DNA from: Micromonospora sp. RP3T
Lineage (GTDB): Bacteria > Actinomycetota > Actinomycetes > Mycobacteriales > Micromonosporaceae
Assembly (NCBI RefSeq): GCF_003027925.1
Contig: NZ_PYPS01000013.1
Span: 98,675-162,674, forward strand
Length of the DNA: 64,000 bases
Direction: 5' to 3'
The notes below the pieces were generated by a model. The model had not been told where the DNA came from, ran no database searches, and saw only the letters and a program-made list of their open reading frames with translations. Made by a program: the position numbers and the translations under genes. This document shows, one piece after another, positions 8,450 through 16,665 of the stretch (the first letter of the stretch is position 1; every line of letters starts with the position of its first letter).

Positions 8450-9032
8450 CCCGGAGCCGGCCGCGTCGCGGGTGCCGCTGGCCCTGAAGATCCTCATCGC
8501 GGGTGGCTTCGGCGCCGGCAAGACGACGCTGGTGAGCGCGTTGAGCGAGGTCCGCCCGTTGCAGACCGAGGAGGTGCTGACCGGGGCCGGTCTGGGCACC
8601 GACGACGTCTCCGGGGTGGAGCAGAAGTCGACCACCACGGTGGCGATGGACTTCGGCCGGATCACCATCAACGACGACCTTCAGGTCTACCTGTTCGGCA
8701 CCCCGGGCCAGGACCGTTTCTGGTTCCTCTGGGACGAGCTGGCCTTCGGCGCGCTGGGCGCGGTGGTGCTGGCCGACACCCGCCGGCTGGCCGACTGCTT
8801 CCCCTCGATCGACTACTTCGAGCAGCGGGGCATCCCGTTCGTGGTGGGGGTCAACTGTTTCGACGGCTCCCGGCGGTTCGGCCTGGAGGCGGTCCGCGAC
8901 GCGTTGGACCTCGACCCGGACGTCCCGCTGGTGCTCTGTGACGCCCGGGACCGGCAGTCCGGCAAGCTGGTGTTGATCACGCTGGTCGAGCACGTGGCCC
9001 GGCAGCGCGGCGAGCCGGTCCCGGTGGGCTGA
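8430..9032 (+). CDS. cvnD: Conservon small GTPase (ATP/GTP-binding protein)
   Basis: The 200-residue product starts at ATG 8430 inside the end of cvnC. It has a P-loop GGFGAGKTT (about 24-32), a switch region STTTVAMDFGR, the FGTPGQDRFWF motif in place of the usual DTAGQ, and VNCFDG in the position of the NKxD base-recognition motif. This is the Ras/Gtr-like GTPase class of conservons, which cycles between GTP and GDP and signals from the membrane kinase complex. It ends the four-gene operon. Confidence 0.93.
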   Translation: MDSVRFDPEPAASRVPLALKILIAGGFGAGKTTLVSALSEVRPLQTEEVLTGAGLGTDDVSGVEQKSTTTVAMDFGRITINDDLQVYLFGTPGQDRFWFLWDELAFGALGAVVLADTRRLADCFPSIDYFEQRGIPFVVGVNCFDGSRRFGLEAVRDALDLDPDVPLVLCDARDRQSGKLVLITLVEHVARQRGEPVPVG

Positions 9033-9141
9033 TCCCGCCCGCCCGCCCGCCCGCCGGTCGGGGCGGCGTTCGACGACTGACCGGGCGACCGCCCGGGAAG
9101 CCTGGTTGGATCGCAGCAGGACCGACGGAAGGTGGGAAGCG

Positions 9142-10176
9142 GTGGCGGGGCAGCACGAGGTCGTCCACATCGGGGGCTACACGGCGGAGTCGGACGGGCG
9201 GGCCGAGGGGATCGTCGCGGCCCGGCGCGACCCGGCGACCGGGGCGCTGACCCCGCTCGGCACCGTGGCGGTCACCCCGTCGCCGTCGTTCCTGGCCCGG
9301 CACCCCGGGCAGCCGGTGCTGTACGCCGTCAACGAGCTTCCCGAGGGCGGGCTGAGCGCCTTCCGGGTGGCCCCGGACGGCGGCCTCACCGCGCTGGGCG
9401 TACGCCCGACCGGCGGGGCCGAGCCGTGCCACCTCGCGATCGCGCCGGACGGGCGGCACGTGTTCGTGGCGAACTACGGCGGCGGCAGCCTGGCGGTGTT
9501 CCCGCTGGACGCCGACGGCGTGCCGGGGGAGCGCACCGATCTGGTGCGGCACGAGGGGCACGGCACCGATCCGGAGCGGCAGGAGGCGGCGCACTGCCAC
9601 ATGGTCTCGCCCGATCCGGCCGGCGGGCCGCTGCTCGCCGTCGACCTGGGCACCGACTCGGTCTACCGGTACGACCTCGACGCCGCCTCGGGGCGGCTGG
9701 TGCCCCGGGGCCCGCGGCTGCGGACGCCGGCCGGCACCGGGCCGCGGCATCTGGCCCGGCATCCGGACGGGCGGCGCTGCTGGCTGGTCGGTGAGCTGGA
9801 CGCCACGGTCACCGGGTACGACCTGACGCCGGACGGGCTGCGCCAGCGGGTCCGGGTCGACGCCAGCGGCCGGACCGGGCACGTGCAGCCCGCCGGGGTG
9901 GCGGTCGGGCCGGACGGCCGCTTCCTCTACGTGAGTAACCGCGGCGTCGGCACGGTGGCCGTGTTCGCGCTGGCGGGGGAGACGCCGGAGCTGGTGGCCG
10001 AGGTGGACAGCGGCGGTGGCTGGCCCCGGCACTTCGCGCTGGCCGGATCGCACCTGTACGTCGCCGACGAGCGGGCCGACCTGGTGCGGGTCTTCCGGGT
10101 GGACCCGGGCAGCGGGGTGCCGGAGCCGGTCGGGGAGCCGGTGCCGATGGCGAGTCCGACCTGCGTGCTGGTGTGA
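9142..10176 (+). CDS. Lactonase family seven-bladed beta-propeller protein (6-phosphogluconolactonase type)
   Basis: GTG at 9142 is preferred to an upstream in-frame TTG because GGAAGG precedes it by about eight bases; the product has 345 residues. The repeated blade motifs HLAIAPDGRHVFVANYGGGSLAVF and VGPDGRFLYVSNRG (split across the chain) and a PRHLARHPDGRRCWL blade identify the YbhE/Pgl lactonase family, which hydrolyses 6-phosphogluconolactone or related lactones. No signal peptide is present, so it is cytoplasmic. It lies 110 bases after the conservon and may be separately transcribed. Confidence 0.85.
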   Translation: MAGQHEVVHIGGYTAESDGRAEGIVAARRDPATGALTPLGTVAVTPSPSFLARHPGQPVLYAVNELPEGGLSAFRVAPDGGLTALGVRPTGGAEPCHLAIAPDGRHVFVANYGGGSLAVFPLDADGVPGERTDLVRHEGHGTDPERQEAAHCHMVSPDPAGGPLLAVDLGTDSVYRYDLDAASGRLVPRGPRLRTPAGTGPRHLARHPDGRRCWLVGELDATVTGYDLTPDGLRQRVRVDASGRTGHVQPAGVAVGPDGRFLYVSNRGVGTVAVFALAGETPELVAEVDSGGGWPRHFALAGSHLYVADERADLVRVFRVDPGSGVPEPVGEPVPMASPTCVLV

Positions 10177-10326
10177 CGGAGTGGTCACGTAGCGCGCGAT
10201 CCGCAGTGGACGGTGGCCGCCTCGGTCACTGATTCCTAACTCAGCGTGCCGATTAAGTGATCAACTGTTTCTCCTGCGTAACTTTCGTCCGAACGGTTGT
10301 GGCAGTAACCCCACGAGATACGCAAG

Positions 10327-12108
10327 ATGGTCACCGTGTCTGGCCGCCATCGCATGCGTCACAACCTCCGAGGAGCAGGCGCCGCCGCAGCGGCGACCGC
10401 GCTCGTCGCTGTCGTAGCCGGTTCCTGGTTCGGTTACCAGCAGCTGGCCGGCCCGAACTGCTCGGGCCGGATCGAGCTGTCGGTGTCGGCGGCCCCGGAG
10501 ATCGCGCCAGCGGTGCAGGGGGCTGCCGACGAGTGGGTGGCCAACGGCGCGGCGGTCGGCGGCACCTGCATCGCGGTGAACGTCGCCTCGGCCGAGCCGG
10601 TCGACGTGGCCGCCGCGGTGGCGGGCAAGCACGGTGCCACCCTGGCCGGCGTCGGGCAGGCCAGCGGCACCGCGGTCACCCCGGACGTCTGGGTGCCCGA
10701 CTCCTCGACCTGGCTGGTCCGGCTGAAGGCCGGCGGCGCGAGCGCCTTCGCCCCGGCCAACGGCGCCTCGATCGCGCGTAGCCCGGTGGTGGTCGCGTTG
10801 CCCGAGCCGGTCGCCACCCGGATCGGCTGGCCGGACAAGGAGTTCCGCTGGTCCGACCTGCTCCAGCAGGTGACCGCCAGCAAGCCGTTGCGGGCCGGGA
10901 TCGTCGAGCCGACCCAGGACGCGGCCGGCCTGTCCGGCCTGCTCTCGCTCACCGCGGCGGCCAGCTCCACCGGTGAGGCCGGCTCTCCGAAGGCGCAGGA
11001 GGCGATGGTCGGGGCGCTGCGCGCGCTGGCCACCAACCGCTCCTCGCTGCGGCAGGACCTGCTCGCGCGGTTCCCGCGTTCGTCCGACCCGACGGCCATC
11101 GCCAACGGGTTGGGCGCGGCGGCGCTGTCCGAGGAGGACGTGATCGCCTACAACAACACGAAGCCGCCGATCAAGCTCGCCGCGCTCTACCTCGACCCGC
11201 CGCCGATCCCGCTGGACTTCCCGTTCGCGGTGCTGCCCGGCATCGAGCCGAGCAAGGCGTCGGCCGCCCGGGTGCTCTTCGAGGCGCTGCGCTCCGCCGA
11301 CTTCAAGGACCGGCTCGCCGCGCAGTCGCTGCGTGCGCCGGACGGCAACTGGGGTCGGGGCTTCCAGGCGCCGACGGGCGCGCCGAGCCCGTCCAACGGT
11401 GGGGAGAAGCAGGTCCCGCCGTCCGGTCAGGGCGGCGCGGCCGACCTGGATCCGGTCGCCATCTCGACGGCCACCACCACCTGGTCGGTGGCCACCCAGT
11501 CCGGTCGGATGCTCTGTGTCGTCGACGTCTCCGGTTCGATGAAGAAGCCGGTGGCCACCGCCAACGGCGCCAGCCGGGAGCAGGTCACGGTGGCCGCCGC
11601 CGGTCAGGGGCTGGGACTCTTCGACGACTCCTGGTCGATCGGCCTGTGGACCTTCTCCACCAACCTGAAGGGTTCGCAGGACTGGAACGAGCTGGTCGGC
11701 ATCCGGCCGCTGTCCGGCAACCGGGGCGAGTTGCAGCGCGGCCTGGCCTCCATCCGGCCCTCCAGCGGCGACACCGGCCTGTACGACACCATGCTCGCGG
11801 CGTACAAGAAGGTCCAGCAGGACTGGGAGCCCGGCAAGGTCAACTCGATCGTGCTCTTCACCGACGGCAAGAACGAGGACGACAACGGCATCTCGCAGAA
11901 GGCGCTGCTGGACCAGCTCAAGAAGCTCCGGGACGACGAGCAGCCGGTCCAGGTGATCATCATCGGCATCGGCAACGAGGTGAACCGGGCCGAGCTGAAG
12001 TCCATCACGGACGTCACCGGCGGCGGCGCGTTCGTGACCACCGACCCGAGCAAGATCGGCGAGATCTTCCTCCAGGCGATCGCGTTGCGGCCACCCGCGC
12101 CGCGCTGA
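10327..12108 (+). CDS. Extracellular solute-binding-like plus von Willebrand factor A domain protein
   Basis: The 593-residue product begins with a basic segment and one hydrophobic helix (about 20-38, AAAAATALVAVVAGSWFGYQ), so it is exported or anchored. Residues about 45-345 resemble a type-2 periplasmic binding protein (ABC-type molybdate/sulfate-like). A Pro/Ser/Gly linker follows, then a VWA domain from about 390 with the MIDAS DVSGSM, a downstream threonine and FTDGKNEDD. It could bind a ligand and a divalent-metal-dependent protein partner outside the cell. It stands alone upstream of an exopolysaccharide gene; the ligand is unknown. Confidence 0.82.
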   Translation: MVTVSGRHRMRHNLRGAGAAAAATALVAVVAGSWFGYQQLAGPNCSGRIELSVSAAPEIAPAVQGAADEWVANGAAVGGTCIAVNVASAEPVDVAAAVAGKHGATLAGVGQASGTAVTPDVWVPDSSTWLVRLKAGGASAFAPANGASIARSPVVVALPEPVATRIGWPDKEFRWSDLLQQVTASKPLRAGIVEPTQDAAGLSGLLSLTAAASSTGEAGSPKAQEAMVGALRALATNRSSLRQDLLARFPRSSDPTAIANGLGAAALSEEDVIAYNNTKPPIKLAALYLDPPPIPLDFPFAVLPGIEPSKASAARVLFEALRSADFKDRLAAQSLRAPDGNWGRGFQAPTGAPSPSNGGEKQVPPSGQGGAADLDPVAISTATTTWSVATQSGRMLCVVDVSGSMKKPVATANGASREQVTVAAAGQGLGLFDDSWSIGLWTFSTNLKGSQDWNELVGIRPLSGNRGELQRGLASIRPSSGDTGLYDTMLAAYKKVQQDWEPGKVNSIVLFTDGKNEDDNGISQKALLDQLKKLRDDEQPVQVIIIGIGNEVNRAELKSITDVTGGGAFVTTDPSKIGEIFLQAIALRPPAPR

Positions 12109-12127
12109 TCCCGCACTCAGCGATAAT

Positions 12128-12186
12128 CTTCCGCCGTGCCGGCGATCCGGTGCGGCGGAAGGCTTCCCGGGTCAAGACCTGGGAAG
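12128..12186 (+). terminator. Two consecutive hairpins after the VWA gene
   Basis: A hairpin with arms CTTCCGCCG and CGGCGGAAG (12128-12161) is followed at once by a second one (12163-12186, CTTCCC/GGGAAG arms). They lie 20 bases after the stop and probably end that transcript before the exopolysaccharide gene. Confidence 0.6.
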
Positions 12187-12322
12187 TGAACTGACGGTAA
12201 TGTGTCCGAATCAATCGGTAACCATAATTGTCCTGGCATGATGTCCGCGTGCCTCGACCGCAGGCCCTCCAACCGGGGGACGGGCGGGGACGGGGCGGTC
12301 CTGAGTTAAGTGGGGAGGACCG

Positions 12323-13804
12323 GTGACCTCGGCGACGTTGTTGACCCCTGCCAGGACGTCGCGTCCCGGGGGTGATCGACCCGGTGCGACGACGCGAGCC
12401 GCGGAGCGGGCCTACATCCGGGTCCTGGTGGTGCTCGACACCGCCGTGCTGGCCGTGGCCATCCTGGCCGGGTACCTGGCCCGGTTCGGTGACGAACAAC
12501 CCACCGGGTCCGAGATCCCGTACGTGGTGGTCGCCCCGGTGCTCCTGCTGGTCTGGTTGGTGTCGCTGAAGGCCATGCGCTGCTACGACGACCAGGTCCT
12601 CGGCTACGGCGCGGACGAGTACCGCCGGGTCAGCTCCGCGAGCCTGCGGCTGGCCGGCGGCATCGCCATCGCCGGCTACATCGCCGACGTCGGGGTCTCC
12701 CGGGGCTTCCTGGCCATCTCCTTCGCGGTCGGCACGATCGGTCTGGAGGTGGCCCGGTTCGCGGCGCGCAAGCGGCTGCACCGCGCCCGCGACCGGGGCG
12801 CCGGCTGGTCCCGCAAGGTGCTGGTGGTCGGCGACACCGCGCACGTGCTGGAGCTGGTGCACACGCTGCGCCGGGAACCGTACGCCGGCTACCAGGTGGT
12901 CGGCGCGTGCATCCCGGACGCGCTGCTCGCCCCGGTGCCGCAGCGGCTGGGTGACGTGCCGGTGGTCGGATCCTTCCGGGGCATCCCGGAGGCGGCCACC
13001 GCGATCGGCGCGGACACGGTCGCGGTCACCGCGTCCGGTGAGCTGACCGCCACCCGGCTGCGCCGCCTGGGCTGGCAGTTGGAGGGCACCGGTGTCGACC
13101 TGGTGGTGGCCCCGGCGCTGACCGACGTGGCCGGCCCGCGCATCCACACCCGCCCGGTGGCCGGCCTGCCGCTGATCCACGTCGAGGCGCCCGAGTTCCG
13201 CGGCGCCCGCAAGCTGGTCAAGGGATTCGTGGACCGGTCGCTCTCGCTGATCGCCCTGCTCCTGCTCTCGCCGCTGCTGGGGGTGCTCGCGCTCGCCATC
13301 AAGCTGGACAGCCGGGGCCCGGTGCTGTTCCGGCAGACCCGGGTCGGGCAGGGCGGGGAGGAGTTCGGCGTCTTCAAGTTCCGCACCATGGTGGTCAACG
13401 CGGACGCTCTGCTCGCCGAGCTGGCCGCGCGCAACGAGACCGACGGCCTGATGTTCAAGATGCGCGACGACCCCCGGGTGACCCGGACGGGCCGGCTGCT
13501 GCGCAGGTGGTCGCTGGACGAGCTGCCCCAGCTCGCCAACGTGCTGCTCGGCCACATGAGCCTGGTCGGCCCGCGCCCGCCGCTGCCCTCCGAGGTCGCC
13601 CGCTACGACGGCGACGTGGCACGCCGGCTGCTGGTCAAGCCCGGCATGACCGGCCTCTGGCAGGTCAGCGGCCGGTCCGACCTGAGCTGGGAGGACGGCA
13701 TCCGGCTCGACCTCTACTACGTGGAGAACTGGTCGCTCGCGGCGGACCTGACCATCCTCTGGAAGACGTTCGGCGCGGTGCTGGGCAGCCGCGGCGCCTA
13801 CTGA
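12323..13804 (+). CDS. Exopolysaccharide polyprenyl glycosylphosphotransferase (WcaJ/CpsE type)
   Basis: The 493-residue product starts at GTG with GGGGAGGA upstream. Four to five N-terminal membrane helices are followed by a CoA-binding-like cytoplasmic domain (about 160-270), a further helix at about 305-328, and the sugar-transferase domain: KLDSRGPVLFRQTRVG, FKFRTM, DELPQLANVLLG, LVGPRPPLP. The enzyme transfers a sugar phosphate to undecaprenyl phosphate, the first step of exopolysaccharide assembly. No other glycosyltransferases flank it. Its last seven bases overlap the convergent phosphatase gene. Confidence 0.92.
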   Translation: MTSATLLTPARTSRPGGDRPGATTRAAERAYIRVLVVLDTAVLAVAILAGYLARFGDEQPTGSEIPYVVVAPVLLLVWLVSLKAMRCYDDQVLGYGADEYRRVSSASLRLAGGIAIAGYIADVGVSRGFLAISFAVGTIGLEVARFAARKRLHRARDRGAGWSRKVLVVGDTAHVLELVHTLRREPYAGYQVVGACIPDALLAPVPQRLGDVPVVGSFRGIPEAATAIGADTVAVTASGELTATRLRRLGWQLEGTGVDLVVAPALTDVAGPRIHTRPVAGLPLIHVEAPEFRGARKLVKGFVDRSLSLIALLLLSPLLGVLALAIKLDSRGPVLFRQTRVGQGGEEFGVFKFRTMVVNADALLAELAARNETDGLMFKMRDDPRVTRTGRLLRRWSLDELPQLANVLLGHMSLVGPRPPLPSEVARYDGDVARRLLVKPGMTGLWQVSGRSDLSWEDGIRLDLYYVENWSLAADLTILWKTFGAVLGSRGAY

Positions 13805-14931
13805 TCCTGCGGGCCCAGCCAGTCCAGGCAGACGACCACCGCGTCGTCCACCAGGTCACCGGCGACGAAGGCCCGCAGGTCGCCGATGAGCGACCGGACC
13901 GCGTCCAGCGGCTCCATCGGGCCGGTGCGACGCAGGAACCGGTCCAGGGCCGACTCGCCGTAGCGGACCCGGTCCGCGGTGGCGTCGATCACGCCGTCGC
14001 TGACCACGAAGAGCCGGTCCCCGCGCTCCAGGTGGAACCGCTGCTCGCGGTAGTCGGTGCCCTCGAACATGCCGAGCGGGAACTGCTTCTCCAACGCCTG
14101 GGACGTCACCTCGCCGGCGCGCAGCCGGATCAGGTGCGGGGAGCCGGCGTCCACCGCGACCAGCGCCCCGGTGGCCAGGTCCAGCTCCATCAGCAGTACG
14201 GAGAGGTGCTGCTCGCCCCGGTGCTGCTCGTAGATTGCCTGGTCGGCCAGGGCGGCCTGGTCGGCCAGGGCCAGCCCGGCGCGGCGCGCGTTGCGTAGCG
14301 CGTAGGTGGCCAGCGAGGTGAGCAGCGCCGCGGCCACCCCCTCCCCGAAGCCGTTGAGCACCGCGAGCCAGAGCCGGTGGCCGTCGTCGGACCAGTCGAA
14401 GCTGTCGCCGCGCACCGCGTACGCCGGCTCCAACTGGCCGGCCAGGCTGAACGACGGGCGGATGCGGCTGCGGCCGGGCAGCAGCTCCCACTGCATCTCG
14501 GCGGCCAGCGTGAGCCGCCGGCTGCGCCGGGCGCTCAGGTAGATGTCGGTGGTCGACGTGACGGCGGCCACCTCGTGCCCGAGCACGGTGGCGACGGTGT
14601 CCAGCTCGCGGCGGGCGGCCGGGTCGGCGGGCACCGGCGAGACCCGGAGCACGCCGCGTCGTTCGCCCCGCATCCCCACCGGGAACCAGCCGGTCCCGTC
14701 GGCGAACACCGGCTCCTGGTGGTCGAACGCGTACCAGGCCGGGTGGCCGGGTCCGGTCAGCGCCTCGCCGCCGCCCAGCGGCAGCAACTCGGCGAGCCGG
14801 TAGTCGACCTGGTACAGCTCGGTGCGGGTGATCCCGTACGTCCGCCGTAGCTCGTCGGCGAGGCGCGCCACGATGAGATCGGTCGGCGCGTCCGTCACGT
14901 TTCGGCGGGCGCGCGCCTCCGCTTCGCTCAT
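13798..14931 (-). CDS. PP2C-type SpoIIE serine phosphatase with N-terminal GAF-like domain
   Basis: The 377-residue product starts at ATG 14931 behind AAAGGAG. Residues about 1-150 form a GAF-like sensory domain. From about 160 on, AAEMQWELLPG starts the SpoIIE/RsbU phosphatase domain, with VRGDSFDWSDDG and DGVIDATAD near metal-binding positions; several canonical Asp positions look altered, for example GDSFDW where GGDFYD is usual. Such enzymes dephosphorylate anti-anti-sigma factors in partner switching. It is divergent from a MarR gene with only 56 bases between starts. No cognate anti-sigma or STAS gene lies in the window. Confidence 0.87.
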   Translation of the reverse strand: MSEAEARARRNVTDAPTDLIVARLADELRRTYGITRTELYQVDYRLAELLPLGGGEALTGPGHPAWYAFDHQEPVFADGTGWFPVGMRGERRGVLRVSPVPADPAARRELDTVATVLGHEVAAVTSTTDIYLSARRSRRLTLAAEMQWELLPGRSRIRPSFSLAGQLEPAYAVRGDSFDWSDDGHRLWLAVLNGFGEGVAAALLTSLATYALRNARRAGLALADQAALADQAIYEQHRGEQHLSVLLMELDLATGALVAVDAGSPHLIRLRAGEVTSQALEKQFPLGMFEGTDYREQRFHLERGDRLFVVSDGVIDATADRVRYGESALDRFLRRTGPMEPLDAVRSLIGDLRAFVAGDLVDDAVVVCLDWLGPQDQ

Positions 14932-14987
14932 CTTTGCTCCTTTGCACAGGTCGCCGGGCTGGGCCGGGGAGTAGTCTCGGGCCCACC

Positions 14988-15605
14988 ATGACCGAGGAGC
15001 CCGGTCCCGTGGGACCCGAAGCGAGTATGTCCGCCGCCCTGGACGAGGCGGCGGGCACCCTGCTCTCCGTCTGGGAGGCGGCCCGGGAGCGGACCACGAG
15101 CCGCCTCTCCAGCGCCCAGTTGCGCGCGGTGATGGTCGTCGAGCAGTACGACGGGATCAACCTCCGCCGGCTCGCCTCGCTGACCGACATGCTGCTCTCC
15201 TCCGCCAGCCGGCTCTGCGACCGGCTGGTGGCGGCCGGCATGCTGGAGCGGGAGCCGGGCCGCTACGACCGCCGGGAGATCTCGCTGCACCTCACCCCGG
15301 CGGCCAATCGGCTCCTGGCCGAGCTGCGCGCCGACCGGCGGCGCCGGCTGGCGCGGATCCTGGCCGGGATGAGCGCCGAGGGCCGGGTGGCGTTGCTGCG
15401 CGGGATGCGGGAGTTCGACGAGGTCGGTCGCCGCGACGAGGCGACAGCGGCCGAGGACTGGCCGGTGCTGCGTCCCTCCGGGGAGCGGATCGGCGACCCG
15501 CTGGTGGGTCTGGGCGCGTCGCCGGCGCCCGGTCGACCGGGCGCGCCCCGCGGGCCCGTCGAGCCGGTCCCGCCCGACGGCCCCTCGGCGGTCCGCACCG
15601 CCTGA
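14988..15605 (+). CDS. MarR family transcriptional regulator
   Basis: ATG 14988 (MTEEPG) gives 205 residues. A winged helix is visible: LRRLASLTDMLLSSASRLCDRL as helix-turn-helix, then MLEREPGRYDRREISLHLT as the wing. The last 55 residues are Pro/Gly-rich and probably disordered. MarR proteins are dimeric repressors or activators that often control a divergent neighbour; here that is the GAF-SpoIIE phosphatase, with a 56-base shared promoter region. Confidence 0.88.
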   Translation: MTEEPGPVGPEASMSAALDEAAGTLLSVWEAARERTTSRLSSAQLRAVMVVEQYDGINLRRLASLTDMLLSSASRLCDRLVAAGMLEREPGRYDRREISLHLTPAANRLLAELRADRRRRLARILAGMSAEGRVALLRGMREFDEVGRRDEATAAEDWPVLRPSGERIGDPLVGLGASPAPGRPGAPRGPVEPVPPDGPSAVRTA

Positions 15606-15608
15606 CAC

Positions 15609-15646
15609 CGCGGCCCGCCGTCCGTCGACGCCGGCGCCGGGCCGCG
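15609..15646. terminator. Hairpin between convergent MarR and cobalamin-binding genes
   Basis: Nine-base arms CGCGGCCCG and CGGGCCGCG enclose a 20-base GC-rich loop, just after the MarR stop. It lies between convergent genes, so it can serve both. Confidence 0.5.
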
Positions 15647-15669
15647 CCGGCGGGGGCGCGCCACGCCGG

Positions 15670-16665
15670 TCAGCCGGCCGTGACCGCGGCCCGCGCCGTC
15701 CGCAGCCGCGCGGCCACCCGGGGATACTCGGTCAGCGCCGCTTCCAGCGTGGCGAGCACGTCGTCCAGCAGGCGGCGGCCACCGCGGGCGGTGAGCGCCT
15801 CCTCCTGCCACCTGACGAAATCCCGCAACAGCCGGTCGTCGTCCACCCGTACCGCCGCCACCAGCGCGTCGACCAGGTGCGCGATGCCGGAGGCGACGTC
15901 CTCGACGCTCTCCGGCGGCGGATCCACCGCGCCCAGCGCGAGCCGGACCAGCTCGCGCCGGCGGTGCAGCACCGCCACGTACGCGTCGTCCTCCGGTGGC
16001 GGCGGCGGGCCGGTGTGCGTGCCGGCGGGCAGCGGCCCGGCCAGCAACCGCACCGCGTCCCGCGCGCTGGCGCCCCACGCCGCCGCGCCGATCGCCGTCG
16101 CCCACCGGCCCTCGGGACCGAAACCGGGCCCGCCGGCCAGCACCGGCACCCCGGCGGCCCGACTGGCCTCCACCATCCGCGCCGCCCGCACCAGCCGGTT
16201 CGGCTGCACGCAACTGAGCAGCACCGCCTCCGGCCCGGTCTGGTGCAGGTAGGAGACCAGATGCCGGGCCGGCACGCTGGCCCCGAGGAACGTCACCCGC
16301 CAGCCGGCCGCCCGGACCACCTCGCTGACGATCCGGGCGGCCAGCGCGTGCCACTCGCCCTCCACGCAGGCCACCACCACGAGGCCGTGGCGCGGCGCGC
16401 CGACGCTCGCGCCGAGCGCGTCCACCACCAGCTCACTGACGTGGGTGGCGGCATGTTCCTGGGCGACGCTCCACGAGCCGGTGAGCCACCGCCGGCCGAT
16501 CTCCCGCTGCGCCACCGCGACCAGGTCGACCAGGACGTCCGCCACCGAACAGCCGCCGGCCACCAGGTCGCGGGCGAGCGCCACGGCGCCGACCCGGTCG
16601 GCCCGGTCCAGGTGGTCGAGGTACGCGGCGAGCGTCTCGGGCCCGATCCGGCAGGACGGGCTCAC
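15670..16665 (-). CDS. CarH-like cobalamin-binding protein without DNA-binding domain
   Basis: GTG 16665 overlaps the TGA of the upstream SpoIIE gene (GTGA), so translation is coupled; the product has 331 residues. Residues 1-85 form a helix bundle ending W60-x9-E70-H71, the signature of adenosylcobalamin photoreceptors of the CarH/LitR class. A Rossmann B12-binding domain follows with GEWH at 103-106 (counterpart of the ExxH lower-ligand motif), LLSCVQPNRL and LAGGPGFG. A 100-residue helical C-terminal domain is extra. The MerR-type DNA-binding domain is absent. In Thermus CarH the residue after the Trp is a His; here it is Leu61, so photochemistry may differ. Confidence 0.83.
   Translation of the reverse strand: MSPSCRIGPETLAAYLDHLDRADRVGAVALARDLVAGGCSVADVLVDLVAVAQREIGRRWLTGSWSVAQEHAATHVSELVVDALGASVGAPRHGLVVVACVEGEWHALAARIVSEVVRAAGWRVTFLGASVPARHLVSYLHQTGPEAVLLSCVQPNRLVRAARMVEASRAAGVPVLAGGPGFGPEGRWATAIGAAAWGASARDAVRLLAGPLPAGTHTGPPPPPEDDAYVAVLHRRRELVRLALGAVDPPPESVEDVASGIAHLVDALVAAVRVDDDRLLRDFVRWQEEALTARGGRRLLDDVLATLEAALTEYPRVAARLRTARAAVTAG

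Noticed and set aside
8460..9032. Conservon genes as a novel signalling system
   Set aside because: The four-gene order kinase, roadblock, DUF742, GTPase is the well-known conservon found many times in each actinomycete.
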